From Argopecten irradians (Eukaryota > Mollusca > Bivalvia > Pectinida > Pectinidae): a stretch of 64,000 nucleotides of DNA. The translations under genes were made by a program, and so were the position numbers. The notes under the pieces were generated by a model. That model did no database searches. It had not been told where the DNA came from and saw only the letters and a program-made list of their open reading frames with translations. Shown here one piece after another: positions 33,301 through 44,080 of this stretch. Every line of letters begins with the position of its first letter. Position 1 is the first letter of the stretch. Where the stretch lies: positions 68,165,067 to 68,229,066 of the forward strand of contig NC_091135.1 of NCBI RefSeq assembly GCF_041381155.1, given 5' to 3'.

Positions 33301-33681
33301 CTGTGGAGGGGAGTAGCAGGTTAAGACGAGTTTCGTGCTGTCTATAACAGTCTGTAACATCCCAGCCTCTGATAGAACACAAACATTAACCCTCCAGCCA
33401 ATGTCGATTTCCATCACGTTGCCTTGCAAATCGCTAAACCAAATGAGTACTGAAGTCACCATAACTTCTAAATGTAATTTACCGAGGAGAGGCCAACGTC
33501 TCAAGAGAAATGGGGTGAACTTTAATATTAGATTATCGTTTTGTCTGACACGATTTAGTTATTTAATAGAGGACTTCAATCATTGCTGATTAAACTGTAA
33601 AGCTGATCACAAGTGGATTTATTTCACGGTTAGTTCGTGTGATTAGATAAAACTACTGTCGCTGTTATACAACTTAAAGCT
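33301..33681. other. Intergenic, no gene seen
   Basis: No coding family, repeat or RNA gene recognised. Confidence 0.3.
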
Positions 33682-34191
33682 TTAAAGTTATATGTGCCGT
33701 AACTGGACGAAAATTTTGACATGTTATTGTTTCTTCATTAATCTATTGAAAACCGTAAGGTTTGAAATAAACCGTGAAAATCATTCAAATGGTTCTAGAT
33801 GTCTGACAAACGTTAGTTGCAACACAGAATTTAAGTACTGTAAAATTGTAGGTTTTTATGCCTTATGTATGTTTATATGGAAACATACCTGCAGAAATAA
33901 CATTACAATGACTAATAACATTATACAAATGCTAAATGAAATTGTAGACCACGATTTGGCTTAATGGTCCGACCGTATGTACTCATTTCACTTCACTATA
34001 GATGTACATATAATAATTTTTGGCAGTACTGCCAAAAATCATTTTTAGCTCTTATATGTACTCGTAAAATTAAAACGTAAGCATTGGAAATACTGTAATT
34101 CTCAAAATGTTGGTAACTTTTGGTAATAAATAATATATCAAAAACTCATCTTGATTCGTGAGTATGAAAAATACGGCACATATAACTTTAA
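33682..34191. mobile_element. MITE-like element with TTAA ends (family 3, copy A)
   Basis: Perfect 16-bp terminal repeats AGTTATATGTGCCGTA (from 33686) and TACGGCACATATAACT (to 34187), flanked by TTAA at 33682-33685 and 34188-34191. The 502-bp interior is homologous to the element at 54099-54500 in inverse orientation, sharing tracts such as atgccttatgtatgtt and aaatgaaattg.agaccac. No transposase. Confidence 0.82.
34016..34039. repeat. Perfect 24-bp palindrome
   Basis: Two 12-bp arms (atttttggcagt and its complement) with no spacer, inside family 3 copy A. I see no counterpart at this spot in copy B, so it may be an insertion or local change. Confidence 0.85.
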
Positions 34192-34216
34192 CATCAAGCA
34201 CTAGAAAGCCTTTATA

Positions 34217-34761
34217 TACGATGGCCGATAGCGGCCGCCACATATCAAAATAACTATTTTGTGTACATGTATCTCCTCAAAAAGTCAGCAGAAATATACT
34301 TTCACAATGCTGTGACATGAGCTGTATTAACTGGCATGTATAGTAATATGCATGTAGTCGCGCGGTTTTATCGCTAACTGAACTTAGATCTGAACTTTCA
34401 ATGTAAATAAGTCTGTTCCATATATATCTACAATGTATATCTCTTTTTTCATTTCCCTGTACTCTCAACTTTTGAGGAATAAAGAATGAATGATGATGAT
34501 GATGATGATGATGATGATAACAAAATCTGCACTCATTCTGCTCATAATACAAACGCGTCCGTGTTCTCGCATTTGTATTTCAGTTTCTTGTCAAAACTCT
34601 CGCATTACATTTCCAGCGACATTCTTGTTTTCTGCATGATTTTGACACATTTTGCAATATTAAGTAGTTGTACTGCACATGCACATTTTTAAAAAAAAAT
34701 GTACATGTACACAAAATTGTTATTTGATACTGTTATGTGGCGGCCGCTATCGGCCATCGTA
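34217..34761. mobile_element. Foldback element with arms of about 60 bp
   Basis: The left arm starting TACGATGGCCGATAGCGGCC at 34217 (to about 34273) is repeated inverted at about 34695-34761. Both arms contain the rare GCGGCCGC octamer (34231-34238, 34740-34747) and the tract ttttgtgtacatgta. The interior is non-coding and includes a GAT microsatellite. It lies 25 bp from family 3 copy A. Confidence 0.75.
34487..34519. repeat. GAT trinucleotide microsatellite
   Basis: About ten uninterrupted gat units inside the foldback element. The Asp- and His-run open frames across it are by-products. Confidence 0.9.
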
Positions 34762-35080
34762 TTAATATACCTTTAGTATACAGACACGGCGTGTGATAGA
34801 CAGACAGACACGGTGTGTGATAGAGAGATATCTACCATAATAGAAATTCACATAATATTATTTGAGCTGGTCGATATGACAATTGGTATATCCTAAACGA
34901 TTATGATGATATTATCAGAAATAATTCACTAGATAAAAAGCGCATTTTCGTTTTAAATCGTTGGTATATGTATATGTAATTTGTCTATTCCGTTCAATAA
35001 ATATCAGTTCAACATATTATTTGCACAAAAGGAATTTACATATTTTATGTTCATATCTTACAAATCACTATCAAAGATGC
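34762..35080. other. Short intergenic stretch
   Basis: Two imperfect copies of cagacacgg.gtgtgatag at about 34781-34822; otherwise nothing seen. Confidence 0.35.
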
Positions 35081-35183
35081 ATATCATAAAATAGACCAGA
35101 TATCATAAAATAGTTCATCATAAAATAGTTCAGATATCATGAAATGGATCAGATATCATAAAATACTTCAGATATCATAAAAT
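35081..35183. repeat. Tandem repeat of about 22 bp
   Basis: Five degenerate units based on agatatcataaaatagttc. Confidence 0.75.
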
Positions 35184-35426
35184 CGTTTTTTTATATTGTT
35201 TCGTGTATTACCAACAGCACTGTGATTCACTAAAAATACCAACTCAATTCGCCAGCGTCATATTCAAACAGGAAATTGTCAATGCATTGATCTGTCGTAA
35301 AAAATCTAAACCACGCAGTTACGAAACTTAAACCTATAAATCATAATCAGTGAAAATAATATTTCCTGTTTCATTCACTAAAGTTTTCTTTGTAAAAATA
35401 TTATTTACAATATACTTATAGCCGTT

Positions 35427-35842
35427 AGTACGTGTAAATATCGACTACACTATCAGAAGACGTGTTATTGTTTAGATACAGTACGTGTAAATATCGACTA
35501 CATTATCAGAAGACGTGTTATTGTTTAGATACAGTACGTGTAAATATCGACTACACTATCAGAAGACGTTATTGTTTAGATACAGTACGTGTAAATATCG
35601 ACTACATTCAGTACGTGTTAATATCGACTACACTATCAGAAGACGTTATTGTTTAGATACAGTACGTGTAAATATCGACTACATTATCAGGAGACGTGTT
35701 ATTGTTTAGATACAGTACGTGTTAATATCGACTACATTCAGTACGTGTAAATATCGACTACACTATCAGAAGACGTTATTGTTTAGATACAGTACGTGTA
35801 AATATCGACTACGTTATCAGAAGACGTGTTATTGTTTAGATA
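35427..35842. repeat. Composite tandem repeat with 26- and about 53-bp units
   Basis: Units starting gtacgtgtaaatatcgacta and ending in attgtttagataca alternate in places with a short form lacking the second half. The mix of full and short units indicates higher-order rearrangement. Open frames across it are incidental. Confidence 0.88.
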
Positions 35843-36689
35843 CGTAAAGCAGCAACAATTTTATAAAAGAACTTAAATTCATAGGATATTTACATTTTAT
35901 TTTACAGAAATATCATCAGAAATGAATTCCATAATCTGTTAATAACAGTAAAAATCTATATTGAGTTTTGTTACTACACTTCATGAACTCCCAATTTCGT
36001 CAATTAGTTTATGTTCAGTTCAACAAAATCATCCTAAAATCATTTGTTTACATTTAAAAGCTTCCTCATATTCACCATGATACCGTGATTCATTGAAATG
36101 TACACCAACAATAGAATAGTTTGCCAGCGTCAATATTTTACAAGGAAATTGCAAATAAAATGACAGTCAAAACCAGTTGCTGTTTCACTTTGCACTTTTG
36201 AGATGTTAAAGCTGCGTGAATATTTGAACAGACATGCTTTATTTGATGGATAATAAAATGTCGCTTCATGAGACATTGGTCTTAAATGAATAACGACAGG
36301 TCTTAGTCCTCTGGACCAATGACATTGTAGATATGTTATCATGTCGTGTTTAGACGTACCCAATCGTATAGCCACTGACCATTACATGACCACCCGGACA
36401 TGATACATTGTCAGGTCCCATTAACACCTGACACTGTAATTAAACATTCAGGGCCACATATCACTTGTAGAGTAATAATGGGGAAATCTGCTAGCATCGG
36501 CCTCGCCACCAGATTGATTTACAAATACCCCCCTGGAGTGGTATTGATTCGTGTGGAATACACGTGCGTGTCCAAACAGTGGGCAGTGGTAGACACCTTA
36601 CCTGTACAGCTGAATGACTGGCCTCAAAGTCTCCATACAGTATGATACACGAGCGTCAGGTAGACTTGTAACCTGTAATACACACAATA
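35843..36689. other. Intergenic, no gene recognised
   Basis: The plus-strand frame 36400-36645 (81 codons) has a protein-like composition but no homology I recognise. A good minus-strand donor (ACAG/GTAAGG, exon side at about 36603) overlaps it on the other strand. Confidence 0.25.
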
Positions 36690-36990
36690 AATTCTCATTA
36701 GCATATTTATATTAGTGACAGTCGACTGTTCTGAAATAATAAACAGGTAAACAGATCATACAGTTCCAGTGTTGGCTGTCGACAGTGCTGAAATAATTAA
36801 TAGTTAAATATAGCAGCATACTAAATGAAAATAGACAATATATTCTCATTAGCATATTTCCATTATTGAAGGTCGACCATCGTTGAGCAATAAACAGGTA
36901 ATAGAACAACCTTGTAGTGACATGTATTGTAGTATATATAACACATATTAATTAGCATGTTTTCTTATCGACGGTCGCAGGTACATCATT
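36690..36990. repeat. Degenerate direct repeat of about 80-150 bp
   Basis: attctcattagcatattt recurs near 36692 and 36841 and, shortened, near 36951. Each is followed by a gtcga-containing motif and the block ataaacaggtaa or a relative. Confidence 0.55.
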
Positions 36991-38300
36991 AGACGATAGA
37001 TGACACTTGCTCATTATCACGGTCTCTATCAATAACTGTTATAAATAGGTAGATGTGACATGGTATATACCCAACACCCGTAATCCGAATCATCCGTACA
37101 TCCCAGACATTAATGTATTAGATATATTAACACTGATTCACACCTCACGGTCACACATCCAATACTTAATGATAAAACCATAATCACCATATTATACAGA
37201 ACTATCCATGGTTTATGACGGACGCTGTAAAATCCCACTACTCCATATAATTACGATGATATAGACCGAACTGAGTAACGGGAAGTTAAACTGTATAGTT
37301 ATATTAACACATGCAAAAGTACACAAACCATCCTCAATATAGGAATCCAGCGGTCAATCTTGTTCCTACTTCATCACCCGGTCAATATATTCAGTCTCCG
37401 CTGACCACGGTAAATTGTTAATTAAGTTATTCTCACCTGTCCTTACCTGGTCACGATAAAGGTACCTGATAATTACTGGTATACATATGATTGTATATAC
37501 CTGTGTAATTAAGTGCATCTGTGTTAATGTTGGGACGAGCCTGATCATGACGAGAGGTATAATGATATTGGAGTTTGTTGTACACTAATTGGGGTAAACT
37601 ATTGTGTTTGTGGTATACTATTGTATATAATGTTTTACAACGCTAAGCTCCGCTATTTAAATGTGCAAACTTTAAAGTTAATTTAAAAAGCTGGATTTTA
37701 AGTTTATAAGCGACAAAATCTGCTTTGTCAATCCTATTCTGCAAATTAAATGTTTCCCTTTAAACTTGATTTACCATCAACACACAACACTATTTAAACA
37801 TGGCGTTGATAACAAAATCAGATCGCCACACAATCGAGATCAACAGATATGTTATTATCTTACGCTCCTAGACAATAGAGAATGATGATAATTGATCAGG
37901 TTTTATATAGGTTCTGTAACATTGAGGAGTAAATCGCTCAGTGAAGTTACCGTGTTACACTGATAATTGTAGTGGTGGTGAACTTTTTCCAATGATAAAT
38001 ATATTTTTGTCATCTTACTCTAGGACCTTGATAAATGATGCTGTTCATCAAATTATACACGGTGTTCGTTGGCAGTAAAAAGAATTATCTCTACTACATA
38101 TCTTATCTACCTCAATATCTTATTTTTATCTATCATATTTAATTAATTAAAGGAACCAATAAAATTATCATAGCGATCCAGGAAGTGTAACATTTGTGAT
38201 TCTATGACGCTATAAACTCAATCCAAACTATGTAATACAATGTATTGAATATCCAACATACGACAGATAGTCTACCTTAATATACCTATATCTTTCATAC
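36991..38300. other. Intergenic, no gene seen
   Basis: AT-rich. Several short acctgt/acaggt motifs near 37430-37500 look splice-site-like but form no exon. Confidence 0.3.
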
Positions 38301-38309
38301 CTACACGTG

Positions 38310-38774
38310 TAATACTGGCTGGTCTAGGGCAATACACTCATGTCGCCTGAGGCTGTATTGCATGGCTACCCATGCAATAAAGCCTCGTGACGTCACGGCG
38401 TCAACAAAATCTCTATTTCCTCGGTAAAATTTTAACATTTTTTTCACAAAATTGACTGGTTTTACTATAAAAGATGCAAGCAACGGAATTTGTGTTGAAA
38501 ATATCACGTAATTTTTCATGTATGGAAATTAACTTCCAGTCGTGGATTTCTTCGAATTTATTTCAAAATGGCGGGATATTATAGTTGTAAAATTGCAGTA
38601 AAACGTCGTGGTATGAAAGAAAAATACTCTTTCATAAGTGGATATGAAGGATAGGGATATTCTACCCTCGGGATCACAAAATGTTGCAAAACCCTCGGCA
38701 AGCCTCGGGTTTTACTACATTTTGTGACCCTCGGGTAGAATATCCCTATCCTTCATATCCACATATGAAAGAGT
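38310..38774. repeat. Structured repeat with a 148-bp hairpin
   Basis: 38627-38774 is a near-perfect inverted repeat with arms of about 74 bp and almost no loop: the outer 40 bp differ at one position, and the inner part carries a few mismatches around ccctcggg. Upstream sit a small perfect hairpin (attgcatgg and ccatgcaat, 38358-38379) and a TGACGTCA at 38388-38395. Probably one foldback-type element; outer limits uncertain. Confidence 0.75.
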
Positions 38775-40279
38775 CTTATAATATATACTTATATGCCCAA
38801 ATGATATCTACAGTATTAAATACGGTTTTTTTATTATTTCTTTATCATGTTAGTGTTTCACGTAATAAACTTTACTTAAATCAACACTATTCGTTTGTTT
38901 TAAATGGAAAAAAAACACATTAATCTTGTGTTTTTTTTATAAAATAAGAACATTATGATATTCGGTGCCTTCAATGTCAACAAAATATTATATAAATATA
39001 TTTGATATTTTAATAAAACTGACTGAAAGGGACCGAACTACAACATTTAGGTAAGGTCTCTCCCGATATGTCAGGGAAACAAAACAGTAACGACAAAGGC
39101 AAGCATGAGGACGGCTTCAAATAATACAAGGATTGATTCCTTGGTGTAGAGAGGAATTGAAGAGGTGAGACTGGTGGAAATCAGATGATGAAACAGTCCT
39201 ACCTTTGACTAGTACCGGACATGATCGTCTGTCCTAAGTAAGAAACGCTTTATCTGGTCAAAACAGATAAATAACGTGTCCATTATAGAAATATTAATTA
39301 GAGTTACGTTGTAACTAATCAGACACGATACTCCATAGGGGCTAGGATCACATGTTCTGTCTTCACCCCAGTAATCCCTGGTGTATCGAGGATAATGTAT
39401 GTAATAGCATTAGTTGTCTGTGTAAATAATTCATACAGGGAAATATTTCCGAGAATTGCTAAACACTAACACTGCTGCGGTAGCTTCATTTAAAAACGTT
39501 ACTGATATATCAGTATACTGTAAATCAAGATACGTTTTGTGGTATTTATAGTCGTGATGAGGATCTAGGAATGCACGATTCCATATGACTATTATTGAAA
39601 TAACATGGTCATGATCATGTAAAAGACAGGACAGAAACGTTAATATTTCGTACCCACCAACAACAAAAAATGAAAAATAAAAAAAAAAAACTGTTTTCAT
39701 ATCTCAACCCCACAAAAAAAGTGTTCAAATTGCTAAGTTGAGTATCCGCGAAGCATTTCTTTATTTTTGACTCCGACGTTGTAATTTAAAGAGCCCAAGA
39801 TCACTGGCTTTCTCCCGATTTAAAATTTGGTTTTAAATCCGTCTGTGTCGCTAGCTGGAGCCTTGTATTAAATAGAATTTAAATGACATGCAATATGAAT
39901 AAAACATTCCGACATATTTACTTTTGCATGAAAAGATAAAGGATAATTTCCTGCTTGCCCCAGAAACATGCTTAATCAATAAAATAAGCTATAAACTGCG
40001 TATTTTATCTGAGAGAGTAAAATAGGATGTCGGTAGGAGAGGGATATACAGAAATATGTTGTGACAGCTTGGCATTATCATACTAGCTCATCTCACTGCG
40101 ATATCAAGCTTCTCACCAGCTCTTCCTACATCTACAGGTATCGACAAAGCATCGCATGTTCCTCTTCTCGATAACGCCATGTCGATTTCCATTATTCCAA
40201 CAGACATATTTTCTTCGTCACTTTTCTTTCTAGCAGAAAACACTGACAGCAGGTCAAGATTGATGTGTCTATATGATGC
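38775..40279. other. Intergenic, no gene recognised
   Basis: AT-rich, with A-rich runs near 39665-39692. On the minus strand a 94-codon frame covers 40088-40372. It is unusually long for this DNA but matches nothing I know. Confidence 0.25.
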
Positions 40280-40378
40280 TAGCCCTTTTGTATCAACTAT
40301 TTTAAAGAAACTCGTATTCAAATAAAAAGATAGCCCTTTTGTATCAACTTTTCGAAAGAAACTCGTATTCAAAGAATT
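40280..40378. repeat. 51-bp tandem duplication
   Basis: Two copies with period 51 bp, starting tagcccttttgtatcaact. The period equals 17 codons, so it keeps the minus-strand 94-codon frame open (NTSFF..VDTKGL appears twice). Confidence 0.8.
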
Positions 40379-40610
40379 TTTTTGATTCTGAAATTACTGA
40401 TGCTGTGTCATTTTGAAAATACGTAAAACTATAAATACTAAATCATTTCTGTATATTAATCAATTTACTGTCTTCTCTTAAAGGACCTATATCTACAAAA
40501 GGATAATCTCTTACAACTAGTTTTCCTATGAAAAAATATTTGGGTTCTAGTTGGAATCCCGGGCTGAATGGCTATACTAAATACAGTGTAATCCAGCTAT
40601 GTAGCTTTTA

Positions 40611-40717
40611 CATTCTGGCCCTAGATCACGAAACAGTCTTAGGTTTACACTCAGCCAATGGAAAATAACGTTACAAAATGTTAAGTCATATTTGCTTGGC
40701 TAAGCATGAAACCTGGG
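40611..40717 (+). repeat. Dispersed repeat, copy 1 of a pair
   Basis: Shares acaaaatgtta and tgcttggctaag in order with the inverse complement of 47287-47414, flanked by similar ctggnnc and cctggg ends. Confidence 0.6.
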
Positions 40718-40719
40718 TA

Positions 40720-42318
40720 TTCAATTTTCAATCGGATTTTGAGTGTGAAATCTGTATTCCTAGATGTGATTAGCTTGTCAGATTGTGTCATTGTCTTTAT
40801 TGTTCTACTATCACAACTGTTCAAAAGTCTAATGTGTTTTATTGAAACAAATAATACTAACTCTTCACTTATACATTTCGAATAATTTCAGACAACCACA
40901 AATGGTTCAGATCTACTTAAATGATTTAATTCAATAGTAATCTTTGTCATATACGTTCTTCTATGTATCAAGTTTTCCTTTGCGATACGTGTAATGGTAT
41001 GTTTGTTCGATGGTACTTTATTTCGTGGGTTGGAACTTTCAAGTATTTCAGGAGGAGAACTATTTTTGATTCCACGAAAACTACAGTTTCTAGACAACGA
41101 ACATTTCAAATTGATAAATACAGATATAACCACATATATGTTACACTGTATCTAAAGGGGACTTTTTAAATAGCCAATGAGATCATGCAAGTTTGCCTGA
41201 TAACATTTTTCACGAATATTGTAATTCTAAACAATAACAATTTCATTCAAACTTTGTCAATTTACAAAATGTGCAAAATTAAGGTATAAAAAATATATGG
41301 TATTAAACACCAGTAGTCAGGACTCGTCAAGGTGTTAAACATTGGAGGCAAGTAAAGCCGGAATATAAAAGTTTGTATCACATATATAATTTTCTTGTTA
41401 CACCAAGGTAAATATTTCCATCAAGGAGTTGTGTAATCCTCCGTTGTTAGTAATCTGGTCAGCGTAGCATTGGAATATCCTGTTACATACCCTATACCCT
41501 GCACAAATATCTAAGATTTCAACAAAATCTAGGAAACTACCAAAAGAGATTACCCTCATTACCGTGAGGGTTTATGTTGCAACATTTCAGCTAGTCCAAC
41601 CATAAAAGGTAAGCCTATCCCCTTTGAGCCACAGTAACTTAATTAAAATGGCGAGGAATGCGACATCAGCTAAGTCTTATGACATAACCTCCACACACAC
41701 TTGAGCCAACAGAAGGCTACAACAGCTTTTAGAAACATAAAATTTTAATGCTTTCGGTCTAAAACACAGTCGGCCCTGTATATTGTAATCTTATAAAGTT
41801 ACATATACGAGTTTAGTATTTCATAAAAACACACGGTCTTGCTGGGTTTACACATTCATCGATTAGAGACAAAGTCAATTTAGAAAGCAGGGATTCATAA
41901 TGATGGTTTTTGTGCCTGATAGTAGCGTAATAGATTTATTAGAAAACGATGTTATCTTCGCACTCATTTAATGCTCAAAAAGTATACATGTGATAAATTA
42001 ATGGAATGAAAAAGATCAACAACACTATTCTGATTTCTTGTACAAGATATAAATGTTGACGACTGAAACTACTAGATTTATAGTTTACACCGTTAAACCT
42101 CAAAACTGACCAAGATGATGTGACGAAGTTTGTCAAGTAAATAACGAATCACAGTTCTACTTAACTTTAACATAAAACGTGGAAAAAGGAAGAAAGGGTC
42201 GAATAAATTTCACCAACGCGACAGTTATAGTCGTTTATTTTGCTGGGCCTCAAACGGACATTTTACATTTTTACATTTAAGTTACAAGATCATCTTGCTA
42301 ACGTCTACATTGGGCGTT
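40720..42318. other. Intergenic, no gene seen
   Basis: A small hairpin (accctca/tgagggt) lies near 41551-41571. No gene or large repeat. Confidence 0.3.
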
Positions 42319-42537
42319 CAGCGGTCCCATACCCAATGTGACCCAGCGGTCTCATTCCCAATGTGACCCGGCGGTCTCATACCCAATGTGACCCAGCGGT
42401 CTCATACCAAATGTGACCCGGCAGTCCCATACCCAATGTGACCCAGCGGTCCCATACCCAATGTGACCCAGCGGTCCCATACCCAATGTGACCCAATGGT
42501 TCCATACTCAATGTGACCAAGCGGTCCCATACCCAAC
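42319..42537. repeat. 25-bp minisatellite, about nine copies
   Basis: A unit based on gcggtcccatacccaatgtg with point variants (gcggtc, gcagtc, atggtt). It is GC-richer than its surroundings. Three units give 75 bp, hence the repetitive minus-strand frame across it. Confidence 0.92.
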
Positions 42538-43787
42538 ACATCATATAATAAACTTGAAAGGGACGAATGTCGAGCTTCTACTATGCCTGTATATGGTGGT
42601 AATACAATCGTAACGTCATGCGAGCGCATGAAAAAGACAGACATACAAGGTTAAGAAACTGTTTTTTCCGAAGAATATCGAAGATAATAGAAAACTCTCC
42701 GAAATACAGCACGACGCTTGTGCAGTCCATATTTTCGTGAGAAGTTATTGTAAGTAAATTGATGTGAGAGTAGCGTTACTAGTTTGTGATTTTCTCTTAC
42801 AAAATTACAGTCGAATATAATTGCATTAAAATTCGATTCGCCGAGAAGATACATTATTGTAATTCTAAATAACAAAAAGAACATAAAGATACCTTCTATC
42901 AGTTAAGTAAAGTAAACCCTATAGACCTATTGGATATGATAGTGTTAAATTCTTCATAAACTTGTAATGTTAGTATACGATAGAGAACTATTAACTAGAA
43001 TTTGAAACATCATCAGAGAAAAGCCTGGAGAAAATCACCCTTAAGGTTCTCATCGACATTTAAATACGGAATAGGCTGCAGCGTCAGCTAAATGTAGTGA
43101 AAGTAGAGACCCTGGTCTATCTGGAAGCGAATTGTGCAAGGTAAAATGATCACGCAGAACAAAAAGTGCCACATAAGCTTTAATTCTGAAGAAGAAATGG
43201 CAAGATCTGATCGACTGAAATTTGAACGTCAGACAGTATTCTGTTGACACAATTACGTTTCATAATAAAACTTCACATCTTTGCATTTTGCATCGTTAGG
43301 TCTCGGTAAATCGAATCCTTTATAATATGGTTGCCTAGTAACAACTTTGTTCGAGACGAATTCCCAAATGACGTATTTGAATTGTAAAATGGATAGCAAC
43401 GAAGTCATTAGAATTACTACAAACCACTGCGCCACACCAATGCAACATCAATCGTCAACCACGCATGCGCTTTACAAATATCTCAAAATGTCACAAAGGG
43501 GAAAGTAGAATGAGGATTAATGAGAATCAATATTGTGGATCTAACAGCGAGAAGAGCGTAACAGACCCTCGGTACAAGACCCCCTCCGCAACGTGATTAA
43601 AACAGTGACGACGAACAAATTAACTGATTGTCGAGCTGAATTACAGAGAAAAAGAACTCACTATTACATGAATATGATATATTTTGACACATAATCAGAT
43701 TAGTAAACAACTACACGGCGATTTGTTGACACCAGTATGCGATTAAAAACGAGTCTAGAATGATTAGTTAGTCATGTTTAACCTGCT
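42538..43787. other. Intergenic, with one small minus-strand open frame
   Basis: A 51-codon frame runs from an ATG at 43408 to 43253 (MTSLLSILQF start, one hydrophobic stretch). An NRF1-like ACGCATGCGC (43461-43470) lies upstream and a CCAAT at 43436-43440. However, the sequence just before it (GTGGCGCAGTGG) also resembles a SINE box A. I cannot decide between a small gene and a SINE head. Confidence 0.25.
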
Positions 43788-44080
43788 AGTTTTGGGAGAC
43801 TGTGGTATGTTCGGCTAGTGTCTCCTTGTCTCCTCTCTATAGTTCTATCTCCTTAAATCATGTCACCAAAGATATCAGAGAGTGCATCTATCCTCTAATC
43901 ACCTTATAGTGACAACGAGCAAACCAGTCATTTAACTCCCTTTAATGTTGAGTGCTACATAGGAGCAGAAACTATCACGTTTATAATGTCTCTAATTGGG
44001 GACAACCCAAAGCTTTTCTTCACAGGAACAAATGCTCAGCTCAAAGCCAAACGTGAGGTGGTGTCGAGGGAGGCGTTATG
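43788..44080 (+). repeat. Dispersed repeat, copy 1 of a pair of about 300 bp
   Basis: Homologous in the same orientation to 49857-50167. Shared blocks in order: gagactg.ggtatgtt, gtgtct.cttg, gaacca-gtc, ctccc, gagcg-ta-caggagc-gaaactacca-ttta and gaggcgtta. Diverged, so an old copy. Confidence 0.7.

Noticed and set aside
34277-34692. Asp- or His-run proteins
   Set aside because: Translations of a GAT microsatellite inside a foldback element.
36400-36645. 81-codon plus-strand frame
   Set aside because: Protein-like composition but no homology, no splice context, and a stronger splice signal on the other strand.
42402-42644. 80-codon frame with Gly-His repeats
   Set aside because: By-product of the 25-bp minisatellite.
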